This document shows positions 34,418 through 43,189 of a stretch of DNA of 64,000 nt, in pieces. The notes under the pieces were generated by a model. The model was not told where the DNA came from. It ran no database searches and saw only the letters and a program-made list of their open reading frames with translations. Where the stretch lies: contig JAXMBC010000001.1 in NCBI GenBank assembly GCA_046350055.1, positions 3,968,001 through 4,032,000 on the forward strand, in the 5' to 3' direction. A program made the position numbers and the translations under genes. The first letter of the stretch is position 1, and each line of letters begins with the position of its first letter. The stretch is from JAEUIE01 sp046350055. Its GTDB lineage: Bacteria > Planctomycetota > Planctomycetia > Gemmatales > HRBIN36.

Positions 34418-37400
34418 GTGTTACGAATCTTCGCAATATGGGCAGTAGTGCTGGTGCTAGGCGTGACGATGGTCGGCCAGGAGCCTCCCAAGGCCGAGAA
34501 AAAGGATGATAAACCCCACCCGGCTGCGAATTTGAAGCTTCGCTCCATTGGGCCTGCACTCATGTCGGGCCGCATCAGTGGGTTGGCAGTGCATCCAGAA
34601 AATCGGGCGAAGTATTATGCCTCTGTGGCCTCTGGTGGGGTGTGGAAGACTGAGAACGCAGGCGTCACCTGGAAGCCTGTCTTTGATAGTGAAGGTTCAT
34701 ATTCCATAGGGTGCATCACGCTTGATCCCAGGAACCCCAACACGGTTTGGGTTGGAACGGGCGAGAACAACAGCCAGCGCAGCGTAGGCTATGGCGATGG
34801 GTTGTACAAATCGATCGATGCAGGTCGCACCTGGACCAACGTAGGCTTAAAGACCTCTGAGCACATCGCCAAGATCGTAGTGGATCCTCGAGATTCCAAT
34901 ACTGTTCTGGTCGCGGCCCAAGGCCCACTCTGGGCACCAGGGGGCGATCGGGGCCTCTACAAAACCACTGATGGTGGTAAGAGCTGGGAGTGCATCCTTC
35001 GCATTTCAGAAAACACGGGTGTGACTGACTTTGTTCAGGATCCTAGCAACCCGAACCTTATCATCGCGGCGGCCTATCAGCGTCGGCGGCATGTATGGAC
35101 ACTGGTGAACGGCGGCCCCGAGTCAGCACTCTACCGCAGCACCGATGGCGGCAAGACCTGGTCGAAGCTGAAAGGTAATGGCCTGCCTGCAGCGGAGTTG
35201 GGGCGTATTGGCCTGGCGATGGCTCCCACTGATCCTAACGTGATATACACCATCATTGAAGCGGCTGACAAAATGGGCGGCATCTTCCGTAGCAGCGATG
35301 GCGGCGTTACCTGGCAGAAACAGAATCCGTTTGATCAGCAGGCTCAATACTACTCTCATCTTGTGGTTGATCCTGTTAATAAAGACCGCATTTACGTGAT
35401 GAATGTCTTCATCCAGGTGTCTGATGATGGTGGTAAGACACTTCGTGCCCTGGGTGAACGGTATAAACATGTTGACAATCATTGCATCTGGATCGATCCC
35501 AAACAACCTGACTACTACCTGGTTGGGTGTGATGGTGGCATCTACGAAAGTTTCGACCGAGCTGCCAATTGGCGGATGATCAGCAATCTGCCAGTGACCC
35601 AGTTCTATAACGTTACCTGTGAACAGGTCGATTCACCATTCTACCGTGTTTATGGTGGTACGCAGGACAATAATTCACTTGGTGGTCCGGCCCGAACCCC
35701 GAGTGGCCACGGAATCATGAATGCCGACTGGCACATTCTGCTGGGTGGGGATGGGTTCCATTGCAGAGTCGATCCCAAGGATAGGAACATCGTCTATGTC
35801 GAGTATCAGTATGGTGGTTTGTCACGTTTCGATTGGCGGACGGGTCAGAGTAAGTCCATTCAACCTGAGCCTGGTGCAGGCGAGATGGGCCTGAGGTGGA
35901 ATTGGGATTCACCTCTGATTATCAGCCCTCATTTGAATACGCGGCTCTATTTCGCTGCCAACAAGCTGTTCCGCAGCGATGATCGTGGTGATAGCTGGAA
36001 AGCTGTCTCCGGCGACCTGACTCGACAAATCGACCGCGACAAGCTCAAGGTCTTTGGAAAGATCCAACAGCCAGAAGCTGTCTCAAAGCATGTTTCCACG
36101 TCGCTCTATGGCAACATCACTGCCTTGGCTGAATCGCCAAAGAAGGAAGGTCTGCTCTATGTTGGTACTGACGATGGCCTGATCCAGGTGAGCGAAGATG
36201 GTGGTATTAACTGGCGAAAAGTGGATAAATTTCCGGGCATCCCCGACAGTACTTATGTCGCCCGACTTTTCGCCTCGCAACATGACGCTGGCACAATCTA
36301 CGCTGCCTTTGATAACCACAAAATGGGAGACTTCGCTCCTTATCTGATGAAGAGCGTCGATATGGGCAAGTCCTGGAGCAGTGTGGCTGGCAATTTGCCG
36401 GGGCGAGGTAGTGTACTTGCCTTTGTTGAAGATCACATGGATGCCAGGTTGCTCTTTGTTGGCACTGAGTTCGGACTTTACTTCAGTCAAAATGGCGGTC
36501 AACAATGGCATCGCCTGAAAAATGGTCTGCCCACTATTGCCGTTCGGGATTTGTGTATTCAGCAGCCGATGAACGACCTGGTCGTAGGCACGTTTGGACG
36601 CGGCATTTATATCCTCGATGACCTTAGTCCACTGCGAACTCCAGCAAGCGAATTCGACAAGCCTGCTGCACTACTTCCGGTGCGCGATGGATTTCTTTAC
36701 ATGCCTACTTCGCAGTATGGTGGCCGAGGCAAGGCATTTCTGGGTGAAGAACTCTACGCTGCAGAGAATCCAGCTTTTGGAGTCACGTTCACATACTTTT
36801 TGAAGGACGCTCCCAAGTCGCAAAAGGCACTCCGCAAGGAAAAGGCGAAGAAAGACGAGACATTTTACCCCAAACTGGAGGAACTGCGAGCTGAAGAGGA
36901 AGAGGAGACAGCCAGTCTGGTGCTGACCATCATGGACAAGGATGGTAAAGTACTGCGAAGGATCAATGCTCCAGCGACCGCTGGCTTGAGCCGTACTACA
37001 TGGGACATGCGATTGCCTGCTGCCAATTTATCCCGTCGTTCCGCAGCAAGCGATGAAGAGGAACTCTTCGGTCTTACGCTAGGTGGCCCACTGGTGCATT
37101 CGGGCAATTATCAAGTTTCACTTTCGCTACGAAGCGGTGGAACAGTGGAAAATCTGGCGGGCCCGACCAGGTTTAACGTTCGTCCTATCGGCGAGATGCA
37201 TCTGCCGGCGGAGGATTTACAGCAACTGGCAATATTCCAGGAACAGGTGATCAAGCTGCAGAGAGAACTGGCGGCAGTGCAGGGGCTGGCCAGCGAGACA
37301 ACTACCAAACTGGATGCGATGAAGACAGCGCTGGAGCAGGCACCCAACGCCACACTCGAATCAAGGTTAACCGTAAGACAATTACAAGATGCTCACCGCA

Positions 37401-37675
37401 AAGCCCTGAGGCAACTGAATGGCGATAGTTTCCTGCGTTCTCGCAATGAGAATAGTCCTGTATCTATTGCAGAACGCGTTGGTACAGCTGCCGGTGCAAC
37501 GCGTACGATTCTGAGCAAACCCACGACAACAGAACGTGAACAGTTTGCTATTGCACAAAAGGAACTGGATGCAATTGGTAAGGAAATCCGAGGCCGCCTG
37601 CAGAAGGAGATAAAGGAACTGGAACAGTACCTTGATCAGATTGGCGCACCCTGGACACCAGGCAGAATGAAGTAA
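34418..37675 (+). CDS. Large secreted BNR/sortilin-like beta-propeller protein
   Basis: 1085 residues, GTG start with SD GGAGGG. A signal peptide (IFAIWAVVLVLGVTMVG) is followed by repeated BNR/Asp-box units, visible as KTTDGGKSW, RSTDGGKTW, RSSDGGVTW, VSEDGGINW and others, interleaved with VxPxNPNxVWVGTG-type strands. Together they suggest a double beta-propeller over about 40-730, as in VPS10/sortilin and sialidase-like proteins. The C-terminal ~300 residues contain a beta domain (SLVLTIMDKDGKVLRRINAP) and a helical region. These proteins are often labelled glycosyl hydrolase, but no catalytic residues can be identified. Probably periplasmic or outer-surface binding or hydrolase-related. 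Confidence 0.85.
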   Translation: MLRIFAIWAVVLVLGVTMVGQEPPKAEKKDDKPHPAANLKLRSIGPALMSGRISGLAVHPENRAKYYASVASGGVWKTENAGVTWKPVFDSEGSYSIGCITLDPRNPNTVWVGTGENNSQRSVGYGDGLYKSIDAGRTWTNVGLKTSEHIAKIVVDPRDSNTVLVAAQGPLWAPGGDRGLYKTTDGGKSWECILRISENTGVTDFVQDPSNPNLIIAAAYQRRRHVWTLVNGGPESALYRSTDGGKTWSKLKGNGLPAAELGRIGLAMAPTDPNVIYTIIEAADKMGGIFRSSDGGVTWQKQNPFDQQAQYYSHLVVDPVNKDRIYVMNVFIQVSDDGGKTLRALGERYKHVDNHCIWIDPKQPDYYLVGCDGGIYESFDRAANWRMISNLPVTQFYNVTCEQVDSPFYRVYGGTQDNNSLGGPARTPSGHGIMNADWHILLGGDGFHCRVDPKDRNIVYVEYQYGGLSRFDWRTGQSKSIQPEPGAGEMGLRWNWDSPLIISPHLNTRLYFAANKLFRSDDRGDSWKAVSGDLTRQIDRDKLKVFGKIQQPEAVSKHVSTSLYGNITALAESPKKEGLLYVGTDDGLIQVSEDGGINWRKVDKFPGIPDSTYVARLFASQHDAGTIYAAFDNHKMGDFAPYLMKSVDMGKSWSSVAGNLPGRGSVLAFVEDHMDARLLFVGTEFGLYFSQNGGQQWHRLKNGLPTIAVRDLCIQQPMNDLVVGTFGRGIYILDDLSPLRTPASEFDKPAALLPVRDGFLYMPTSQYGGRGKAFLGEELYAAENPAFGVTFTYFLKDAPKSQKALRKEKAKKDETFYPKLEELRAEEEEETASLVLTIMDKDGKVLRRINAPATAGLSRTTWDMRLPAANLSRRSAASDEEELFGLTLGGPLVHSGNYQVSLSLRSGGTVENLAGPTRFNVRPIGEMHLPAEDLQQLAIFQEQVIKLQRELAAVQGLASETTTKLDAMKTALEQAPNATLESRLTVRQLQDAHRKALRQLNGDSFLRSRNENSPVSIAERVGTAAGATRTILSKPTTTEREQFAIAQKELDAIGKEIRGRLQKEIKELEQYLDQIGAPWTPGRMK

Positions 37676-37683
37676 AAAACGAG

Positions 37684-37709
37684 ACAGGACGCCAGAAGTG
37701 GCGTCCTGT
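37684..37709. terminator. Bidirectional hairpin terminator
   Basis: 10-bp perfect stem ACAGGACGCC / GGCGTCCTGT with a 6-nt loop between converging genes. Reading on the minus strand it is followed, after 4 nt, by a run of six T, so it fits a rho-independent terminator for the htrA-like gene; the plus side has only TTGATTATTTG. Confidence 0.8.
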
Positions 37710-37713
37710 TTGA

Positions 37714-39096
37714 TTATTTGCGCCGGAATCCACGATTGGGAGGCACGTTTGGAATGCCAAATTGATCGGGTATCTGTTGCACATCCATCATGGGAAGTTG
37801 CTTGAGAGGCACTTCCATGGTGAGCCGTTCTAGATTGCCACGTTTAGTCAACCCTCGCAGCAACTCGACGGTAATCTTATCACCGGGCTTGAGCTCTCTG
37901 ATATTTTGACGCAAGGCATCCGATGAACGTATGGGGATATCCTTACCCTTACTCTTAATGGTAATGATGAGGTCGTTGACTTGAAGTCCAGCCTCTTCTG
38001 CAGGTGACCCGGGATTCACTTTGGCTATCAATGCTCCACCCTCCACACCTGCACGTGCAACAATGCGAGGGTCATTAATGGTTTCAGATTGCACACCCAG
38101 GAATCCTCGCTTAACTTCGTGTGGTGGCTGGAGCAGTTCTTCAATGACTTTCCTTGCCGTATTGCTGGGAATGGAAAAGCCGACACCTACGCTACCGGTG
38201 TTGCCTCCCTGTGTGGCGATGGCAGTGTTGATCCCAATGACACGGCCTTTGAGGTCCAGCAAGGGGCCTCCTGAGTTGCCCTGATTGATGGCAGCATCAG
38301 TTTGCAGTACATCTGCTTCAACTTGGTTACGCAGTTCACTTCGGCCCTTGCCGCTGATAATACCCGTGGTAACCGACTGCTTGAGACCAAATGGTGAACC
38401 GATGGCAACCACCCAGTCACCCACCGAGCAGGCATCACTGTCGCCCCACTCGGCGGCAACCAGGTTATCAAAATCTGCTGCATCAAACTGAATCACTGCC
38501 AGATCAAAATAAGGATCATGGTAAATCGAGTCTGATTCAACAAAGACTGTGCGTCCTGAGGCAAAGTTGATGGAAACACGGTCCGTTTTCTGGTAGGGAT
38601 TATTGGACCCGGGTTTATGGATTACGTGACTATTTGTGACGATATAGCCCACAGGCAGGCCATCAGCATCTTTGGCAATTTTATAGAGGACACCAGAACC
38701 TTCGGTGAGTTTGGTCATTCCCTGGGGCGTGCTGACAATGTTGCCGATATTAACGACAGCTGGACCTGTTTTCTGAGCAACGGCTTTGAAAGCAGTGGGC
38801 GCGATTTCCAGTTTGCTCAACTTTTCTCCGGCAGCCATCGCCTCCGCCTTGAGGCGAGCTTCTGATTTGCGGAATTCGATTTCTACTTCGGATTTGGCTT
38901 CTGCTTCGCGCAATTTGATACGTTCCGCAACATCAGCATCACTCCATTGTTTATGGAGTACAGGGAAAAGGTATGCTCCAGCGGCAATAAGCATGCCTGC
39001 GCCAAAGAGGAAACCTATGAAGAAACCACCATTACCGGAGGACCGAGGTTCCGGGTAGTTGGGTACGTTAGGATCAAAGCGAGGTTCGTAACTCAT
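37714..39096 (-). CDS. DegP/HtrA-type serine protease with PDZ domain
   Basis: 460 residues. A single N-terminal membrane helix (about 25-47) anchors the protein, followed by a charged coiled-coil-like stalk (about 52-95). The trypsin-like domain carries the triad H157 (TNSHVI), D198 (FDLAV) and S275 (GNSGGPLLD). One C-terminal PDZ domain (about 325-425) is visible in GGALIAKVNPGSPAEEAGLQ and NDLIITI. HtrA proteases degrade or refold damaged envelope proteins; the membrane anchor places the protease in the periplasm. There is one PDZ, as in DegS-like and many DegP-like planctomycete proteins. Lone gene. Confidence 0.92.
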   Translation of the reverse strand: MSYEPRFDPNVPNYPEPRSSGNGGFFIGFLFGAGMLIAAGAYLFPVLHKQWSDADVAERIKLREAEAKSEVEIEFRKSEARLKAEAMAAGEKLSKLEIAPTAFKAVAQKTGPAVVNIGNIVSTPQGMTKLTEGSGVLYKIAKDADGLPVGYIVTNSHVIHKPGSNNPYQKTDRVSINFASGRTVFVESDSIYHDPYFDLAVIQFDAADFDNLVAAEWGDSDACSVGDWVVAIGSPFGLKQSVTTGIISGKGRSELRNQVEADVLQTDAAINQGNSGGPLLDLKGRVIGINTAIATQGGNTGSVGVGFSIPSNTARKVIEELLQPPHEVKRGFLGVQSETINDPRIVARAGVEGGALIAKVNPGSPAEEAGLQVNDLIITIKSKGKDIPIRSSDALRQNIRELKPGDKITVELLRGLTKRGNLERLTMEVPLKQLPMMDVQQIPDQFGIPNVPPNRGFRRK

Positions 39097-39300
39097 GGCT
39101 CATCCAGCAGAGAAAACTATCTTTATTATACGTCAGGTCTGGCGAAACAGTTGTCGTTTTCTTCGCAGCAGTTACGTGCCTGAAACATAAGTGAAATTAC
39201 CTTCATGGTCGTGGCAAGGAGATTCATTCGATCACAAACTGCTGGCATCTCTTATTGACTCGTGGTAGGCTCCACCATCTTTCCACCATTGGAGGTTATT

Positions 39301-40185
39301 ATGTTCGATCGACGTGGATTTCTGGCTGCCACAGTAACCGGCATAGCTGGCCTGAGTTTTGGCCAGTTGACTGCCAGCTCTCGTCTCAAGCCGTGGTTCA
39401 AGATCTCACTGGCCCAATGGTCGCTACACAAGGCACTCTTCGGCAAGAAGATGGATGCCCTCGATTTCCCCAAGGTGGCAAAGGAAGAATATGGCATCAC
39501 CGGTGTGGAGTATGTCAATCAGTTTTACAAGGACAAAAAGAATGACGATGGCTATCTGAAGGAACTGAAGAAACGGTGCGAGGACAATGGTGTGACCAGT
39601 GTCCTGATCATGTGTGATGGTGAAGGTGCACTGGGCGATCCGAACAGGTCGGCCATGGAGAAAGCTGTCAAGAATCACCATCGCTGGGTCGATTGGGCCA
39701 AGTTCCTTGGCTGCCATTCCATTCGTGTGAATGCCGATGCCAAGGGAAAGGGTACCTTCGATGAACAACTGGAACGTGCAGCAGAAGGATTGGCGATGCT
39801 TACAGAGTATGGCGACAAGCAGGGGATAAATGTTATCGTCGAGAACCATGGTGGGCTATCGTCCAACGGCAAGTGGCTCTCTGGTGTCATGAAAAAAGTC
39901 AACAGTCCCCGCTGCGGTACGCTGCCTGACTTCGGTAATTTCTACGAATACGACCGCTACCAGGGTGTGACGGACCTCATGCCCTTCGCCAAAGGTGTCT
40001 CTGCCAAGTCCTACGACTTCGGTCCCGATGGCAACGAGATCAAGATCGATTTTGCCAAGATGCTTGAGATCGTCAAAGCCGCTGGCTACCAAGGCTACAT
40101 CGGCATTGAATACGAAGGCAGTAAGCTCAGCGAGCCAGAAGGTATTAAGGCTACCAAGAAGCTGCTGGAGAAATTAAACGTCTAG
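39301..40185 (+). CDS. Twin-arginine-signal TIM-barrel sugar isomerase/epimerase-like protein
   Basis: 294 residues from the ATG with SD GGAGG; the frame extends 13 codons further upstream without support. The N-terminus MFDRRGFLAATVTGIAG has a twin-arginine export motif and hydrophobic region. The rest is an AP-endonuclease-2/xylose-isomerase-like TIM barrel with conserved metal-site strands (VIVENHGG, TLPDFGNFYEYDRYQ, IGIEYEGSK). Such planctomycete proteins are annotated as sugar phosphate isomerases/epimerases, but substrates are rarely known. A second TIM-barrel gene follows on the same strand after 169 bp. Confidence 0.85.
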   Translation: MFDRRGFLAATVTGIAGLSFGQLTASSRLKPWFKISLAQWSLHKALFGKKMDALDFPKVAKEEYGITGVEYVNQFYKDKKNDDGYLKELKKRCEDNGVTSVLIMCDGEGALGDPNRSAMEKAVKNHHRWVDWAKFLGCHSIRVNADAKGKGTFDEQLERAAEGLAMLTEYGDKQGINVIVENHGGLSSNGKWLSGVMKKVNSPRCGTLPDFGNFYEYDRYQGVTDLMPFAKGVSAKSYDFGPDGNEIKIDFAKMLEIVKAAGYQGYIGIEYEGSKLSEPEGIKATKKLLEKLNV

Positions 40186-40354
40186 GATTGAGCCCCTAAT
40201 CATAGATCGGGGGTATCCCTCGCACAGAGCTACTGGAGCGCTGCAACTTGGCTTGCAGGCTATGCGCTTTGATGGTGTGACTTCATGTGCCACTTGTCCT
40301 TCCACTCTAGCCCCTAACCTCAACGGATGGGGCTGATTACAGTTGAGTCCATTC

Positions 40355-41257
40355 ATGCAACTTGGTTTTGTATCCGCTATTCTTCCAGAGCAGTCGCTCG
40401 AACAAGTCCTCGCCACAGCGAAGCAAACGGGTTACTCCTGCGTTGAATTAATGTGCTGGCCACCGGGCAAGGCAGATCGACGATACGCTGGCGTCACACA
40501 CCTCGATGCCACGCATTTCACATGTGCGGATGCAGGCAATGTACATTCACTCTGCAAGCGGTATGGCATCACCATTTCAGGCTTGGGCTACTATCCCAAT
40601 CCGCTTGATCCCGATCCAACAGCAAGGGAATTGATTGCCCAGCATCTCATGAAGGTAATGGATGCAGCCAGGCTGCTGGGACTCCGTGTCGTCAACACCT
40701 TCATAGGTCGTGACTGGAAACGCCAGATAGAGGACCAGTGGGACCTGATGAAGCAAACCTGGCGACCCCTTGTCGATCACGCTGAGAAGTTGGGCCTTCG
40801 GGTCGCCATCGAAAACTGCCCGATGATCTTCGGTCCCAACGAATGGCCTGGCGGTAAAAATCTGGCGAACACCCCAGCTACCTGGCGACGACTCTTCGCT
40901 GAGTTTCCCCTCCTGGGCCTCAATTACGATCCTTCCCACCTCATCTGGCAGATGATCGATATTCCCCGCAGCATCCGTGAGTTCGGGAGCCGCATATTAC
41001 ATGTGCATGCCAAGGATGCTCGCATCGATCAAGACGATTTGTATGAGCAAGGGGTGATGGGCCACCAATGGCATACCCCCAAGCTGCCTGGCTATGGCGA
41101 TGTTAACTGGGGGCAGTTCTTCGGGGCACTCACTGACACCGGCTACAACGGGCCGGTGTGCGTCGAAGTGGAAGACCGCGTTTTCGAAAAATCTCTGGAT
41201 GACCGAGTGCGGTCACTTCTCATCAGTCAACGCTACCTGCAGCAGTACGTGGCATGA
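40355..41257 (+). CDS. Cytoplasmic TIM-barrel sugar isomerase/epimerase-like protein
   Basis: 300 residues from ATG (a TTG lies 4 codons upstream). The barrel is of the same xylose-isomerase-like superfamily as the preceding gene: YSCVELMCWPPG, LRVAIENCPM, LNYDPSHLIWQ, ILHVHAKDARI and CVEVEDRVFEK. The metal-binding Glu, Asp, His and Glu residues appear at the expected strand ends. No signal peptide, so it acts inside the cell. It may catalyse an epimerisation or isomerisation of a sugar or inositol derivative. SD is weak. Confidence 0.87.
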   Translation: MQLGFVSAILPEQSLEQVLATAKQTGYSCVELMCWPPGKADRRYAGVTHLDATHFTCADAGNVHSLCKRYGITISGLGYYPNPLDPDPTARELIAQHLMKVMDAARLLGLRVVNTFIGRDWKRQIEDQWDLMKQTWRPLVDHAEKLGLRVAIENCPMIFGPNEWPGGKNLANTPATWRRLFAEFPLLGLNYDPSHLIWQMIDIPRSIREFGSRILHVHAKDARIDQDDLYEQGVMGHQWHTPKLPGYGDVNWGQFFGALTDTGYNGPVCVEVEDRVFEKSLDDRVRSLLISQRYLQQYVA

Positions 41258-41262
41258 GTCCT

Positions 41263-41583
41263 CTAGGAATAGGACCACCCGCACTTGGGACAGGTATCGG
41301 CTGACTCAGGCATGACAGCGCCGCAGGAAAGACACTGGTTCTCGCCTACGGTGCTGGCGGTGACGGGGGGCAATGCCTTGAGAATGCCCACAGCCTGTTC
41401 TGCATCGGAATGAGCAACTTGCAATTTAATGTCACCTACTGCGTTGCCAAGCAGCCAGTCCATGGTCACTATCTCAGCATCAGTGATGTAGGTCTTGATG
41501 CCAGCATCTTCCAGGGCGAGACGTTTCACCTCGGCATCAGCCACATTGCGAAAAGTCATCAGCGTGACAAAGTCGTTGGCCAT
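41263..41583 (-). CDS. DUF2007 domain protein with C-terminal zinc ribbon
   Basis: 106 residues with SD AAGGAG. Residues 1-70 match the small DUF2007 fold (VTLMTFRNVADAEVKRLALE, LLGNAVGDIKLQV, AEQAVGILKAL). A two-cysteine-pair zinc ribbon closes the protein: CLSCGAVMPESADTCPKCGW. DUF2007 proteins are called putative signal-transducing; the ribbon may bind zinc and a partner. It lies 30 nt downstream of the membrane-protein gene on the same strand and converges with the TIM-barrel gene. Confidence 0.85.
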   Translation of the reverse strand: MANDFVTLMTFRNVADAEVKRLALEDAGIKTYITDAEIVTMDWLLGNAVGDIKLQVAHSDAEQAVGILKALPPVTASTVGENQCLSCGAVMPESADTCPKCGWSYS

Positions 41584-41613
41584 GACAAGCTCCTTCTTAC
41601 GAGGTGACTGACC

Positions 41614-42177
41614 TTATTGCTGCTCAGCGGGTGTTGCGACTACAGGCTTTTTCACAGCGGCTGCTTCGGAAGATTCCTTCGAGTACAGCACCAGGAAGGT
41701 GCCGGCTGCTGCCAGGAGGATGCCGACATAGAACAGAGTGCCAGGTGCAACCTTAGGGTAATCAAAATGCCAGGCATTGTCAGGGGTGGGATGCCAGAAC
41801 AGGCTGCAAATGGAGTTAATGATCGGCGCGAGAGCGAAAATGAGGGGCGCAATGTAAAGTCGGTCTTCCGGGGCGGCATTGGCAGTAGCAAACACGACAC
41901 AGATGGCCCCAAGTGCTCCGGCCACCCCTGCAAGTGAAGAAAAGGTGATTCCGTTACCCGTGATTTTCAGATTGCTGGTACCGTTGATCATGAAAAGTAC
42001 CAACGGGATCAGGACAGCCAGTAGCACATAGGCTCCTCCCACACACATGATGGCAGCAAGACGGTTACCCACGCCGTTGGGCTGACTGGCAAGAGACTTG
42101 CCACCAAAGGCGATCAAAGGCACATAGGTGCCCCAGCACAGTCCTGCCCCAATCACAAACGCAATCCACAGCTTCAT
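41614..42177 (-). CDS. DMT/EamA-like small membrane protein
   Basis: 187 residues with five hydrophobic segments and SD CAGGAG. The N-terminus FVIGAGLCWGTYVPLIAFGG resembles the start of drug/metabolite or glucose-uptake (GRP) family transporters, but the length is about half of a classic ten-helix DMT protein. The tail is hydrophilic. It may work as a dimer or be a divergent member. Function unassigned. Confidence 0.7.
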   Translation of the reverse strand: MKLWIAFVIGAGLCWGTYVPLIAFGGKSLASQPNGVGNRLAAIMCVGGAYVLLAVLIPLVLFMINGTSNLKITGNGITFSSLAGVAGALGAICVVFATANAAPEDRLYIAPLIFALAPIINSICSLFWHPTPDNAWHFDYPKVAPGTLFYVGILLAAAGTFLVLYSKESSEAAAVKKPVVATPAEQQ

Positions 42178-42395
42178 GGCTAACTCCTGGCCTAGTTCTC
42201 ATGTTCTTGTGATAGTCTAGAAGCTTGTTGGAAAATGTTCTGAACAGAAGATGAAATAGGTGGGTACTGATCCTTCACGGAAGGACTAAGTCAACATGAT
42301 GGGGTACGAACTGCTATTGAGCAGAAAGCTGACCTTGTTCGTTCCAGGCAACTCAGGCATAATGCCATTCATCGTACCCTGCCAAGGATGGCTGC

Positions 42396-43106
42396 ATGAG
42401 TGCGTTGCCAAAGTATCATTCGCTCCTTCTTCAGGGACTGGCTCACGCTTACGCGTGTGTGGAGCCAGTCGCCCTTTTTCAAAGCAAGTCAATCCAGGGA
42501 TTGTTTCCTGCCAATGCGTTGGGCAGGGCAGCGGCACAGGCTGCAGAAGATGAAGGCTGGCTCGCAGTCGTTCGTGAGGAACTTCGGGGAAAGACAAACG
42601 TCAGGTTGGTACAGCTGAGTGAAATCGGCAGTCGTTTTCTTATGGAACAGACTGACCCTAAGCCATTGCTCCAGGCTGTGCAGGAATCATTAAGCTCGCA
42701 CGAATCGGCCTTGCAGAAGGTACAGAGTGCGTTGCGAGAACAGCATCAGCTGATTGATGCCTTGAAGCGCCGCGTGGAACAGTTGGACCAGATGGTTAAT
42801 CGAGGTCAAATTACACAGGCCAAAGTGACAGTACCAGACTGGGAAAGCCAGCTCACACGATATTTATCCCAGCGTCAACATGCCCGTCCCGCGGAAGATT
42901 GTCCACTACCGGAGCTGTATCAGCAAGCAAAGCAGGCGGATCCTGCCTTGAGCGTTGGAATGTTTCATGATGGGCTGCGCAAACTCCAGGCAGAGGATCG
43001 GATTGCGTTGCAACCCTGGACGGGGCCCTTGCATGAGATACCTGAGCCTGCCCTGGCATTGCTGCAGGGGCACAGTCTGGCGTTCTATGCCAGCGTCAGA
43101 ACATGA
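42396..43106 (+). CDS. Coiled-coil protein with putative winged-helix ends
   Basis: 236 residues; ATG with AAGG upstream. The N-terminal ~90 residues look like a helix-strand domain of winged-helix type (VRLVQLSEIGSRFLMEQTDP). Residues about 90-145 form a coiled coil (LSSHESALQKVQSALREQHQ to RRVEQLDQMVNRG). The C-terminal part from about 168 (LPELYQQAKQADPALSVGMF, LRKLQAEDRIALQPW, EIPEPALALLQGHSLAFYAS) again fits a winged helix. I do not recognise a named family. It precedes the large ATPase gene by 83 nt on the same strand, so it is a plausible partner. Confidence 0.7.
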   Translation: MSALPKYHSLLLQGLAHAYACVEPVALFQSKSIQGLFPANALGRAAAQAAEDEGWLAVVREELRGKTNVRLVQLSEIGSRFLMEQTDPKPLLQAVQESLSSHESALQKVQSALREQHQLIDALKRRVEQLDQMVNRGQITQAKVTVPDWESQLTRYLSQRQHARPAEDCPLPELYQQAKQADPALSVGMFHDGLRKLQAEDRIALQPWTGPLHEIPEPALALLQGHSLAFYASVRT

Positions 43107-43189
43107 CCTTACTTGGATAGGGCGAGACTCTACCTGGCTACTGATCACGCGACACTTGGAAACATAAAGACAAGCACACGAGGATATCC